A stretch of DNA of 59,478 nucleotides from Nitrospirales bacterium (GTDB lineage: Bacteria; Nitrospirota; Nitrospiria; Nitrospirales; UBA8639): positions 1 through 59,478 of the forward strand of contig JAHRAK010000138.1 of assembly GCA_020027535.1 (NCBI GenBank), written 5' to 3'. Numbering within the stretch: position 1 is the first letter of the stretch; every line of letters begins with the position of its first letter. Below are positions 44,410 through 53,117 of this stretch, piece by piece. The position numbers and the translations under genes were made by a program. The notes below the pieces were generated by a model, which saw nothing but the letters and a program-made list of their open reading frames with translations, was not told the origin of the DNA and did no database searches.

Positions 44410-45528
44410 ATGATACTGCTCAATCCAGGTCCGGTAAACGTTTCGGATCGCGTCAGAAACGCCTTGATGGGTCCGGATATCTGTCATCGGGAATCCGAAT
44501 GCGCGGAATTGATCGGCACGATTCGGCGAAAGCTGCTGGAAGCCTTTGTCCCGGGTGCGGAATCGGATTACACCGCGATTCTTCTGACCGGCTCGGGCAC
44601 CGCCGCGGTGGAGGCCTCCATCATGTCGTGTCTGCCTCCGGGGAAACGGCTTGTTCACGTCAATAACGGGGTGTATGGAGAACGGATTTCGTCCATCATT
44701 GCGACGCAACGCCTTGGGATTGCCGAAATCAAGTGCAAGTGGGACACCCCGCCCGACCCGGAAATGATTCTGAAATCCCTGAAGCAACAGCCGTCGGCGC
44801 ATGGGGTGGTCATGGTTCATCATGAAACCACGCTGGGGCTGCTCAATCCGGTTCACGAAATTGCGGAACACGTCGATAGCCGCGGGGGCGTCTTTATCGT
44901 GGATTCCGTCAGCGGGTTGGGCGGGGAACCCTTGGATATTGCCGGTCGTCACATGTACATGGTGGCCGGGACCGCGGGAAAGTGCATTCAGGGATTTCCG
45001 GGGGTCTCGTTTGTCCTGGTTCGCAAAGGTTTTATGGAAAACGTCGTGAAGTATCCCAAACGCTCGTGGTATTTGAACCTGGGTAATTATTATACGGCGC
45101 AGGAAAACGGCACGATCCCCTTTACGCCGGCCGTCCAGTTGTATGCGGCGTTTGACGAAGCCTTGTCGGAACTCCTGGAAGAAGGCGTGGCCAATCGCAT
45201 CGAGCGGTACGGGCGGATGGCCGCTCTGATCCGGGAACGCCTGGCCTCACTCGGGGTACGGGCCGTGCTTCCTCCCGAGCAGCAGTCGAATTCGTTGACG
45301 GCCTTTTATTTGCCGGAAGGACTGATCCTTCAACATGGCTCAGGACGGGCCTATGCCGTCCTGCACGACCGCCTGAAGGAGCGTGGCTACGTCATTTATG
45401 CCGGGCAGGGACATTTGGAGTCGGAGATCTTCCGCGTGGCGAACATGGGGGCCTTGCAGGACACACACGTGGATGGATTTCTGGGTGCGTTTGAAGAGGT
45501 GTTGCAGCACGAGTGCCGGGTGACATGA
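44410..45528 (+). CDS. phnW: 2-aminoethylphosphonate-pyruvate transaminase-like enzyme
   Basis: A 372-residue fold-type I PLP enzyme. The N-terminal MILLNPGPVNVSDRVRNALM, PDICHRESEC, LLTGSGTAAVEASI and VDSVSGLGGEPLDI are strongly PhnW-like; the PLP lysine is in AGTAGKCIQGFPGVSFVL. PhnW interconverts phosphonoacetaldehyde and 2-aminoethylphosphonate. Beside a phosphonopyruvate decarboxylase it should run in the biosynthetic direction. Its TGA overlaps the next ATG, so the cytidylyltransferase is translationally coupled. Confidence 0.9.
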   Translation: MILLNPGPVNVSDRVRNALMGPDICHRESECAELIGTIRRKLLEAFVPGAESDYTAILLTGSGTAAVEASIMSCLPPGKRLVHVNNGVYGERISSIIATQRLGIAEIKCKWDTPPDPEMILKSLKQQPSAHGVVMVHHETTLGLLNPVHEIAEHVDSRGGVFIVDSVSGLGGEPLDIAGRHMYMVAGTAGKCIQGFPGVSFVLVRKGFMENVVKYPKRSWYLNLGNYYTAQENGTIPFTPAVQLYAAFDEALSELLEEGVANRIERYGRMAALIRERLASLGVRAVLPPEQQSNSLTAFYLPEGLILQHGSGRAYAVLHDRLKERGYVIYAGQGHLESEIFRVANMGALQDTHVDGFLGAFEEVLQHECRVT

Positions 45529-46247
45529 AAGCGGTCATCCTGGCCGCCGGACTCGGGAGGCGGCTGCACGTCCTGACCCGGCATCGCCCAAAGTGTTTGA
45601 TTGAAATCGGCGGAACGCCGCTTCTGTATCGCTATTTCGATTCCCTGTTGCCGCTGGGGGTGACCCGGATCTGTTTGGTGGTCGGGTACAAACAGGAGTC
45701 CATTCGGCAGGCGGTGGCTTCATACCCCTCCGCGACGGACGTGACGTTCCTGGTCAATCCCGATTTCGAACGTGGGAGCATCGGCTCCCTGTGGGCGGCC
45801 AGGGAGGCGATGGACGATAACGTGGTGATTATGGATGCCGACGTCCTGTTTCATCCCGCCGTTCTCGAGAGACTGGTCGCCTCTTCGCATCCCAATACCC
45901 TGTTGATGGATGAAACGGTGGCGCAGCAAACCGAAGAATGCATGGTCGTGATGCGTGGAGGACGGGTAGTGGCATTGTCCAAACACCTGCCTGACGAGTA
46001 TGATCTGGCGGGTGAAGGCGTCGGGTTTTTACGTGTGGAGCGTGCAGCCGTGCCGCGGTTGCTGCGATCGGTGGAGACGCGTGTGAACCAGGGACTGCTG
46101 GATATGGAATACGAAGACGCGTTGGAGGATTTTTTCCGTGAGGTCCCGGTCGGCGTCGAGAAAATCGGTGACCTGCCGTGGATCGAGATTGACTTTCCTG
46201 AAGATCTGGAACGGGCGGAACAAGAGATCCTGCCCCGTTTGGGGTGA
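45525..46247 (+). CDS. Nucleotidyltransferase, probably CTP:phosphonoalkylamine type
   Basis: A 240-residue NTP transferase with the signature AVILAAGLGRRLHVLTRHRP followed by KCLIEIGGTPLLYRY, the metal-binding VVIMDADVLFHPAV and a late WIEIDFPEDLERAEQ. It resembles LicC/PntC enzymes that make CDP-choline or CMP-2-aminoethylphosphonate. A four-base overlap with phnW makes CMP-AEP the likely product. Sugar-phosphate substrates cannot be excluded. Confidence 0.82.
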   Translation: MKAVILAAGLGRRLHVLTRHRPKCLIEIGGTPLLYRYFDSLLPLGVTRICLVVGYKQESIRQAVASYPSATDVTFLVNPDFERGSIGSLWAAREAMDDNVVIMDADVLFHPAVLERLVASSHPNTLLMDETVAQQTEECMVVMRGGRVVALSKHLPDEYDLAGEGVGFLRVERAAVPRLLRSVETRVNQGLLDMEYEDALEDFFREVPVGVEKIGDLPWIEIDFPEDLERAEQEILPRLG

Positions 46248-46267
46248 CACAACACCGCCATGCGCCC

Positions 46268-46288
46268 GATAGTGCGATAAACCTGTCC
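46268..46288 (+). repeat. Left copy of a 21-base direct repeat flanking the kinase gene
   Basis: Starts GATAGTGCGATAAACCTGTC. It matches the right copy at 49394-49414 at 20 of 21 positions (G/C difference at the ninth base). Confidence 0.6.
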
Positions 46289-46674
46289 CCGACGCTTGTC
46301 CTTGACATTTTTAATCGAGGATCTAATCGGGAATCCAGTCTCCCCTCCCCCGCCCGGCACCGGAGGGAAAGCCCGGGAGGCGGCTTGGCAAACCGGACAG
46401 ATGCCGGGTGACGGACCCGGGCACAGATGAGCAGGGCAATCCCGAGGACGCACAGTACATTGCTGAACCTTGTCATCATCTTACGTACAGTTAAAATGAC
46501 TACTGTTTGAAAAAATTAGGTAGCTGCTATATGAAAAGAAGTAAGATTTGCAAGAAAAATCTCGGTATTAGCGTGAAAATTCGATGAATTGCACGCATTG
46601 AGCGGGTCGCCGCTCCTGGCCGGACAGCCCGCGGGACCGCGGGACCGTACAAGGAGGACGCTTGACGCATCACG
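46289..46674. other. Non-coding region before the kinase gene
   Basis: The first part holds degenerate GAGGATCTAATCGGGAATCC repeat sequence, then GC-rich sequence of no clear type. From about 46475 to 46590 it is markedly AT-rich and may carry the kinase promoter. At about 46600 composition flips to very GC-rich, marking the edge of foreign-looking DNA. Confidence 0.45.
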
Positions 46675-49002
46675 ATGAGTTTGAGTTCGCCCGCGCGCCT
46701 CGCCAGCCTGACCGCGGCCATTCTGCGCATCAGCACGACCCTCGACCTCGCCACCGTGCTGAAGGAGGCCGTCGACAGCGCCCGCCCGCTCACCGGCGCG
46801 CGCTACGGCGCCATCGTCACCATCGACGAGGCGGGCGAGGTGCGCGAGTTCGTCACCTCCGGCCTCACCCCCGACGAGCACCGCGAGCTCACCGAATGGC
46901 CCGACGGTTCGCGGCTGTTCGCCTATCTCCGCGACCTGCCGGGACCACTCAGGCTCGCGGACTTGCCCGATTATGTGAACGCGCTCGGCTTCTCCTCCGA
47001 GCTCATGCGCTCGAAGACCCTGCAGGGGACGCCCATGCGCCACCGCGGCATGCAGGTCGGCAACTTCTTCCTCGCCGAGAAGGAGAGCGCGCCTGAGTTC
47101 ACCGTCGAGGACGAGGAGGTCCTGCTGCTCTTCGCCTCGCAGGCGGCCGCGGCGATCGCCCATGCGCGGGCCTACCGCGACGCGCGACGCGCGCGGGCGG
47201 ATCTCGAGGCCCTGATCGACACCTCGCCGGTGGGCGTCGTGGTCTTCGACGCCCGCAGTGGACAGCCGGTGTCAACGAACCGGGAAGCCAAGCGAATCAT
47301 CGAGCCCCTTCGCACGCCGGGCCGCCCCGCCGAGGAATTGCTCGAGGTGGTGACCGTCCGGCACGCCGACGGGCGCGAGACCTCGCTCCGTGAGATTCCC
47401 ATCGCCCAGACGTTCGTCTATTCCGAGACCATACGCGCCGAGGAGATCGTGCTCTCGGTGCCCGACGGGCGGAGCGTGTCGATGCTGGTCAACGGCACGC
47501 CGATCCATGGTGAAGACGGCACGGTGGCGTCTTTGGTCGTCACCATGCAGGACCTGGCGCCGTTGGAGGAACTGGATCGCTTGCGGACGGAGTTCCTGGG
47601 CATGGTCAGCCACGAGCTACGCGCGCCGCTCGCCTCCATTAAGGGCTCGGCCACCACCCTGCTGAAATCCTCCGCGGAGCTTGACCCGGCCGAGATGCAC
47701 GAGTTCCACCGGATCATCGACGAGCAGACCGAGCACATGCTGGGTTTGATCAGCGACCTGCTGGACGCGGGACGCATCGACTCGGGCACGCTGTCCATCT
47801 CACCGGAGCCTACAGAGGTGGCAGGGATGGTGGACCAGGCCAGGACCGCGTTCGTGAGCGGCGGCAACACGCACATGCTTCTCCTCGACCTGCCGCTGGA
47901 TCTGCCCCGGGTGCTGGCCGACCGGCGGCGCCTCGTGCAGGTGCTCAACAACCTGCTCGCCAATGCCGCCAGTCACTCTCCCGAGTCCTCGCCCATCCGG
48001 GTCGCCGCGGTACGCGATGGCTTGCACGTCGCGATCTCGGTCTCGGACGAGGGCAGGGGGATACCGGCGGAGCAACTGCCGAACCTCTTCCAGAAGTACA
48101 CAAACCTCGGCGGCAATGACGGGCGGTGCGGGCTTCGGAGATCCGGCCTGGGGCTCGCCATCTGCAAGGGTTTGGTGGAGGCCCACGGAGGCCGCATCTG
48201 GGCCGCAAGCGGTGGACCGGGCCAGGGGACGCAGTTCACCTTCACGATTCCGGTGGCCGAAGAACCCGGCGTCGCGGCCGGCTCCGGCCCAAGCCGTTCC
48301 CCCTCACCTGGCGTAGAACGCGAAGCGATTCCGATCTTGGTCGTGGACGACGACCCGCAGACGCTCCGTTACGTGCGGGAGGCACTCACCAAGGCAGGCT
48401 ACGCCCCCCTGGTGACCGGCGACCCTCGGGAACTGTCCCGGATCATCAGGACGGAGAAACCCCACCTGATCCTGCTCGACCTCGTACTCCCCGGCACCGA
48501 TGGCCTGGAACTCATGGAAAGCGTTCCCGAGATGGCCAATCTGCCGGTCATCTTCATCTCCGCCTACGGACGGGACGAAACGATCGCCAAGGCGTTGGAG
48601 ATCGGCGCCGCTGACTATCTCGTCAAGCCCTTCTCGGCCACCGAACTCACGGCGAGGATCTGGGCGGTCCTGCGCAAACGAGTCGAACCAAAACCCTTCG
48701 TGCTCGGCGAGCTCACCATCCACTACGAACAGCGACGGGTGACCGTCGCCGGTCGCCCCGTGCGGCTGACCGCCACCGAGTACCACCTTCTGCAAATCCT
48801 CTCGCTCAACGCGGGACGGGTCATGACCTACGATTCCCTGATCCGTCAACTGTGGAGCCCCTTGAACCACGGCGACCGGGACCGCGTCCGTACCTTCGTC
48901 AAGCAACTCCGCCGCAAGCTCGGGGATGCCCCCGGCCGGCCGCGCTACATCCTGAACGAGCACGGGGTCGGCTACCGCATGGCCAGCCCACAACACCCGT
49001 AG
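46675..49002 (+). CDS. Hybrid sensor kinase-response regulator with DNA-binding domain
   Basis: A 775-residue protein that combines a whole two-component pathway. In order: a GAF domain (about 5-165), a PAS-like domain (175-295), HisKA with H313 in FLGMVSHELRAPLASIKG, an HATPase (NNLLANAASH, DEGRGIP, GLGLAICKGLVEAHGG), a receiver with D602 in LILLDLVLPGTDG and LVKPF, and an OmpR/PhoB-type winged helix (LTATEYHLLQILSLNAGRVM, ILNEHGVGYRMA). No membrane helix is seen, so it should sense a cytoplasmic ligand through GAF/PAS and regulate transcription directly. It is far GC-richer than its neighbours and sits between genes that otherwise form one pathway. The AAGGAGG lies 17 bases before the ATG, so the start is not fixed. 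Confidence 0.9.
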   Translation: MSLSSPARLASLTAAILRISTTLDLATVLKEAVDSARPLTGARYGAIVTIDEAGEVREFVTSGLTPDEHRELTEWPDGSRLFAYLRDLPGPLRLADLPDYVNALGFSSELMRSKTLQGTPMRHRGMQVGNFFLAEKESAPEFTVEDEEVLLLFASQAAAAIAHARAYRDARRARADLEALIDTSPVGVVVFDARSGQPVSTNREAKRIIEPLRTPGRPAEELLEVVTVRHADGRETSLREIPIAQTFVYSETIRAEEIVLSVPDGRSVSMLVNGTPIHGEDGTVASLVVTMQDLAPLEELDRLRTEFLGMVSHELRAPLASIKGSATTLLKSSAELDPAEMHEFHRIIDEQTEHMLGLISDLLDAGRIDSGTLSISPEPTEVAGMVDQARTAFVSGGNTHMLLLDLPLDLPRVLADRRRLVQVLNNLLANAASHSPESSPIRVAAVRDGLHVAISVSDEGRGIPAEQLPNLFQKYTNLGGNDGRCGLRRSGLGLAICKGLVEAHGGRIWAASGGPGQGTQFTFTIPVAEEPGVAAGSGPSRSPSPGVEREAIPILVVDDDPQTLRYVREALTKAGYAPLVTGDPRELSRIIRTEKPHLILLDLVLPGTDGLELMESVPEMANLPVIFISAYGRDETIAKALEIGAADYLVKPFSATELTARIWAVLRKRVEPKPFVLGELTIHYEQRRVTVAGRPVRLTATEYHLLQILSLNAGRVMTYDSLIRQLWSPLNHGDRDRVRTFVKQLRRKLGDAPGRPRYILNEHGVGYRMASPQHP

Positions 49003-49393
49003 GCCTCCACCCCCATCCTGTCTTGAAGCTCTGACCGCTGTCCGGCATAATGGCGAGAGAGAGCCCCTCGTCGTTGCCACAACGAGCGCTGGCAGCAGCA
49101 GCTTTCCTTCGACGGCGCTTCGCTCAGCATTGTCAATGTTCACTCATTCAATGACAGAATGAGGATCTGCCCACAAGCAGGGAGGGCGGACACGCAGGTC
49201 CGCCCCTACTGAACCCTCCTGGAGGGGGGAGAGGGGCTCTGCAGTCCCCCTGATAAGGGGGATTGAGCCTGTCCTGAGCCTGTCGAAGGGGGGGTTGTCT
49301 GACAAAGACGGGGAAGGAAAAGGCGACAATTATCAACGAACAACTGAACACGTACAGGATGACAAAATTTCGTTCAGGGATGACACAAAAACT
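49003..49393. repeat. Repeat-rich non-coding region after the kinase gene
   Basis: It contains GGGCGGAC-ACGCAG-GTCCGCCC (49184-49205), a CCCCCTGATAAGGGGGATTG unit, TCCTGAGCCTGTCGAAGG near 49265 and GGATGACA fragments. It ends at the right copy of the 21-base direct repeat. No gene is visible. Confidence 0.65.
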
Positions 49394-49414
49394 GATAGTG
49401 CCATAAACCTGTCC
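49394..49414 (+). repeat. Right copy of the 21-base direct repeat
   Basis: Starts GATAGTGCCATAAACCTGTC, the same orientation as the left copy at 46268-46288 with one mismatch. It ends 30 bases before the CDP-alcohol phosphotransferase fusion gene. Confidence 0.6.
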
Positions 49415-49444
49415 TTAATCTGATCGGGGATCACGGGTTTCCTC

Positions 49445-50920
49445 ATGGACGGAACACTCAACAAATCGGTAACCGGCATCACCGTCGACACGGCCATTGT
49501 CCTGGCTTCGTCAGGTGTTTTTGATCTGGTGGGGAGGGACGATCACCCCGCTGTCGGGGCGTTGTCCCGCGTCGGCGGGATGACGCTCTTTCAACGAACC
49601 GTTTTCACCCTTCAGCATGCCGGGATTTCACAGATTCTGACGTTGGCGGGTGAGGAGGAACAGGAGCTTCGCTCGTTGCTTGACGGTGACCCTCGTCTTC
49701 ACGCGGTGATTCGCTGGCTCCCTATTCGGGAATTTCCTCCGTTGGATCCTCAGACGTGGGCAATCCTGGCGAGCGAGATGAAAGGGGCGTGTCTCATTCT
49801 CGGTTGTCACATGGTCTTTTCTCCATCGTTGATCAAATCGCTTAGGGAAGAAGGGCGAGAGGGCCGGGCCGTCGTGGCAGTCGGCCGTCCGGGTGAATCC
49901 GGGTGGAGTGGCAATCCGGGCGTGGTGACGCGGGCTGATCCGTATACGGGCGGACACGTCCATCGAGTCGTCTTTTGTGACCGGCAAAGCGACAGGATGG
50001 AACCCGTGGAGCTCGAAGAGGGCAAGGAATTTGCCCGTGCGATGGACCTGGTTGTTTTACCGGTTCGGTTGTTAGGGATATCCGGCTCCTGGAGCACCCC
50101 GGAAACGAGTCCGGTCCGGCTGGCGTTGGAGCAGGCGGCTGCGGAAGGAGTCGTGCAGGCCCTGTCTGCTTCGTCCCATGGCTATCAGGACGCCCGAGGT
50201 CCCGGTGGGCTCCATCAAGCGGAACGCACGTTGTTCCATTCGTTGCAAAGCGTGCAAGGCACCCTGGACGGGTTCATTGATCGCTACGTGAATCGGCGGT
50301 TATCGAAGCCGTTCAGCCGGCTGTTCATGAAATTGGGATTCTCTCCCAATGCCATTACCTTTTTGTCGATGGTGATCGGCCTCATGGGTGCGGCGTGTTT
50401 TGCCATGGGCTCGTATCAGTGGGGTCTCATGGGGGCTCTCCTGTTTCAATTCGCGGTGATCATCGATTGTTGCGATGGAGACGTGGCGCGGCTCACCTTT
50501 GCGGAATCCCGATTGGGACAGAAATTGGATCTTCTATCGGATAATATCGTGCATATGGCCGTGTTTGCAGGGATTGCCTGGGGGGCGTATCAACACAGTC
50601 CCGTGCCCGCCGGCTACCTGCCGCTGCTCCTGGGAGCGATTGCGATTGTCTCTACCGGGTTTGCTCTGTGGTGTGTGAACCGGGTCAAGTCCCTGAAAGC
50701 CAACGCCTTGCATTGGCGACGCTTGCGTCAAGCCTACCGAATCCGTTTCGATTTCATCCTTGAGCGCGTGGCCAATCGTGATTTTTCCATCGTGGTGATG
50801 GCCTTCGCCTGTCTTGGCGTGCTGCCGTGGTTCTTATGGCTCGTTGCGGCAGGGACAAGTTGTTTTGCGGTCATGATGGCATGGAGCCTGTATCGAGTGA
50901 TTACCTTTCAGCGATCCTGA
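49445..50920 (+). CDS. Nucleotidyltransferase-like/CDP-alcohol phosphatidyltransferase fusion
   Basis: A 491-residue two-domain protein. Residues 15-240 resemble a nucleotidyltransferase, but the glycine-rich loop is degenerate (IVLASSGVFDLVGRDDH instead of LAAGxGxR), so catalysis there is doubtful. Residues 280-490 form a membrane CDP-alcohol phosphotransferase with the full signature from CDGDVAR to GQKLDLLSD and about six helices. The layout resembles bifunctional IPCT/DIPP synthases, which join an activated headgroup to an alcohol. Next to PhnW and a cytidylyltransferase it could transfer phosphonoethylamine from CMP-AEP to a lipid or polyol; that is inference. Confidence 0.85.
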   Translation: MDGTLNKSVTGITVDTAIVLASSGVFDLVGRDDHPAVGALSRVGGMTLFQRTVFTLQHAGISQILTLAGEEEQELRSLLDGDPRLHAVIRWLPIREFPPLDPQTWAILASEMKGACLILGCHMVFSPSLIKSLREEGREGRAVVAVGRPGESGWSGNPGVVTRADPYTGGHVHRVVFCDRQSDRMEPVELEEGKEFARAMDLVVLPVRLLGISGSWSTPETSPVRLALEQAAAEGVVQALSASSHGYQDARGPGGLHQAERTLFHSLQSVQGTLDGFIDRYVNRRLSKPFSRLFMKLGFSPNAITFLSMVIGLMGAACFAMGSYQWGLMGALLFQFAVIIDCCDGDVARLTFAESRLGQKLDLLSDNIVHMAVFAGIAWGAYQHSPVPAGYLPLLLGAIAIVSTGFALWCVNRVKSLKANALHWRRLRQAYRIRFDFILERVANRDFSIVVMAFACLGVLPWFLWLVAAGTSCFAVMMAWSLYRVITFQRS

Positions 50921-50968
50921 CCGGTGCTTGAAGCCAAATTCACCAGTTAGAATGATGGAGGTGGTGGA

Positions 50969-51376
50969 ATGAAACAGGGTGCAATTCTGATTGCCTTACT
51001 TGTTTTGGTGCATCATGCCGTCGCTCTCATTCATGACAGCGCTCACAGCGAACTGGCGATTTTTTTGTCGATGTTTCAAAAGCCGTTCATTTACATCGTT
51101 ATTACAGCTTTGCCGGTCGTTGGTGTTATATTGCTTTGGACACCGTACCAGAAAATCGGCCTCTACTTGATTATTTTGGGAATGGGTGGTGGGCTAGTGT
51201 TTGGTATATATCATCATTACATGTTCCAATCACCAGATCATATCTCTTATCTTCCAAAAGGCTCTGTCCAGGTCCAAGAAACTTTCATTTGGACGGCTGG
51301 CATACTTGCTATCTTCGAAGGTGTCTGTGCAGCGGTTGCTAGTTATCTGTTGGGGAGACATTCAAGTGTATCGTGA
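50969..51376 (+). CDS. Small four-helix membrane protein, unknown
   Basis: A 135-residue protein with four predicted membrane helices and several histidines near the membrane edges (VHHAVALIHDSAH, IYHHYMF). GGAGGTGG precedes the ATG. Codons are AT-richer than in adjacent genes. It lies 48 bases after the CDP-alcohol phosphotransferase gene. No family recognised. Confidence 0.6.
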   Translation: MKQGAILIALLVLVHHAVALIHDSAHSELAIFLSMFQKPFIYIVITALPVVGVILLWTPYQKIGLYLIILGMGGGLVFGIYHHYMFQSPDHISYLPKGSVQVQETFIWTAGILAIFEGVCAAVASYLLGRHSSVS

Positions 51377-51549
51377 AAAATCTGCCTAACTCTCGGATCA
51401 AGCTGCGCCTTTTTTCTAGGTTGCTCGTTTCCCTCTCTTTGCTCGGCGCTGTGTATCGTATTTGGATGTTACAGAAAAATGTAACCGAATACCCAATTCT
51501 GTTACATAGGGGTTCGGAGATGTCCCGGTCGAATCGACACGCTCTTTTC

Positions 51550-51590
51550 CTCCCCTCACCCCAGCCCTCTCCCTCAAGGGGAGAGGGAGC
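51550..51590. repeat. CCCTCTCCCTCAAGGGGAGAGGG repeat
   Basis: CCCCTCACCCCAG is followed by CCCTCTCCC and GGGGAGAGGG arms, the same family as at 29530 and 44355 in reverse orientation. It lies in the 278-base gap before the flippase-like gene. Confidence 0.75.
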
Positions 51591-51654
51591 TGGAATTGGC
51601 AGCGCATTCGTGAACATTGACCAATCTTTTCTCCACGTCTGCTGAGTGAATCTC

Positions 51655-52638
51655 ATGATTCGGCTGTTGCTTCTTGCCGTGGGGCTCGTGGTCTTGGGCG
51701 GGTTGATCTGGCATATCGGTCTGTCTCAGATATGGGAGACGGTGGAACGCGTCGGGTTTGTCGCGTTCTGCATTATTCTCATCCCGCTCCTGGTGGTGTA
51801 TCTTCTCGATACGTACGGATGGTTCTTGACCCTGGGGCAGTGGGCGAGCCGAGTGGGGTTTGCCCGGTTGTTCATGGTGAGGATGGCCGGTGAAGCCATT
51901 AACGTGACGACCCCGATGGCGATGCTCGGCGGCGAACCCATGAAGGCCTACCTGCTGACACGCTATGAGGTCCCCTTGGTCGAAGGGTTGGCATCCGTGG
52001 TGACGGCCAAAACCATCATGTCCCTTGCCCAGATCCTCTTCATGTTGTCGGGGTTGGGCGTGATGCTGTGGCTCATAGGAGGAGGCGAGCACAACGTCCT
52101 GGTCGCTTTCGTCAGTGTGGGCCTGCTTGGTTTCGGAGTGTTCCTGTTTCTCGTTGTCCAGCGCTACGGGATCGGAAGAGGGCTGTTAACGGTAGCCGAA
52201 AAGTGCAGGGTTCGATCCCGGTGGCTGGAGGCCTATCGGCCGCAGTTGTTGGAGTTGGACCGGACGATCCGAACCTTTTACGGACAGCGCCGCCGGACGT
52301 TCCTGTTGTCGATGGGTGTCCACTTCGTCGCGTGGTTGACGGAGTTGTTTGAAGTCTATGCGATTCTCTATTTCCTGGGAGCGGAGGTCGGCTGGTTGTC
52401 GTCTTTGTCCATCGCCGCGATCGCGTCACTGATCAAGGGCAGCGTGTCGTTTGTTCCTGGTGGACTGGGAGCGCAGGAAGGCGGGTATCTGTTCTTATTG
52501 ATGGCCTTGGGGTATGGCGAGGTGACGGGGATCGCCTTTGCCTTGATCCGCCGGATCCGCGAAATCCTCTGGATTCTCATCGGGCTCGTCTTTCTGGCCG
52601 TGCTGCGGGATAACGCTGCGATTGCCAAGACTTCATGA
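51655..52638 (+). CDS. Flippase-like membrane protein (UPF0104/LPG-synthase TM family)
   Basis: A 327-residue protein with about eight membrane helices. GEAINVTTPMAMLGGEPMKA and SVSFVPGGLGAQEGGYLFL are the two signatures of the lysylphosphatidylglycerol-synthase transmembrane family, which includes HpnL and AglD. It lacks the catalytic domain of true LPG synthases. Placed behind a CDP-alcohol phosphotransferase, it may move a modified lipid across the membrane. An in-frame GTG at 51646 is an alternative start. Confidence 0.85.
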   Translation: MIRLLLLAVGLVVLGGLIWHIGLSQIWETVERVGFVAFCIILIPLLVVYLLDTYGWFLTLGQWASRVGFARLFMVRMAGEAINVTTPMAMLGGEPMKAYLLTRYEVPLVEGLASVVTAKTIMSLAQILFMLSGLGVMLWLIGGGEHNVLVAFVSVGLLGFGVFLFLVVQRYGIGRGLLTVAEKCRVRSRWLEAYRPQLLELDRTIRTFYGQRRRTFLLSMGVHFVAWLTELFEVYAILYFLGAEVGWLSSLSIAAIASLIKGSVSFVPGGLGAQEGGYLFLLMALGYGEVTGIAFALIRRIREILWILIGLVFLAVLRDNAAIAKTS

Positions 52639-52723
52639 GGGAAGTTCCTGTCTCCTTCAATGCGTCGAATTCCCAAGATTCCGCTTCTTTCATCCGGGCT
52701 ACGGAAATTTTCTCACAGGAAAC

Positions 52724-52758
52724 CTTGACATTATTCTATATTTCTATAATATTAGAAA
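52724..52758 (+). promoter_or_regulatory. arsR promoter with overlapping operator
   Basis: A -35 TTGACA at 52724-52729 and a -10-like TAATAT at 52747-52752 are spaced by 17 bases. Around the -10, TTTCTA and TAGAAA form a six-base-arm inverted repeat (52741-52758). It touches the arsR ATG at 52760, so the transcript may be nearly leaderless and self-repressed. Confidence 0.55.
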
Positions 52759-52759
52759 T

Positions 52760-53089
52760 ATGGAAAATAAAAAGGCAATCAGCGTACTAGCCGCGTTGGC
52801 CCAGGAGACTCGTCTCGACATCTTTCGGCTACTTGTTCGGGCAGGGCAAGAGGGAATGGCCGCAGGCGCCATTGGAGATGCGCTCGGCATCCCGGCAGCC
52901 ACACTCTCTTTCCATCTTAAGGAACTCAAGAATGCGGGGACTGTTCGATGCCACCGTGAGGGTCGCTCCCTCATCTATCGTGCCGACTTCGGAACGATGA
53001 CCGCGTTTCTCAGTTTCTTGACCGAAAACTGCTGCCAGGGAGTCAACGGCGAAAGCTCCAGGACGAAAAAGCGCGGCGCGTGCTGCTGA
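52760..53089 (+). CDS. arsR: ArsR-family transcriptional repressor
   Basis: A 109-residue winged-helix protein: ISVLAALAQETRLDIFRLLV, a recognition helix around GIPAATLSFHLKELKNAG, and the wing REGRSLIYRADF. The classical ELCVCDL metal site is absent, but C-terminal cysteines (NCCQG, GACC) could bind arsenite or another thiophilic metal. MENKKA at 52760 is chosen as start; the longer upstream frame overlaps the promoter. A CadI/ArsI-like gene follows by 28 bases. Confidence 0.92.
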   Translation: MENKKAISVLAALAQETRLDIFRLLVRAGQEGMAAGAIGDALGIPAATLSFHLKELKNAGTVRCHREGRSLIYRADFGTMTAFLSFLTENCCQGVNGESSRTKKRGACC

Positions 53090-53117
53090 TACCAACCCGC
53101 TATGAAAGGAGCATACT

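Noticed and set aside
43007-50920. Search for a PEP mutase fused to or beside the cytidylyltransferase
   Set aside because: No EDKxxxxxNS-type motif or isocitrate-lyase-like frame was found in this stretch.
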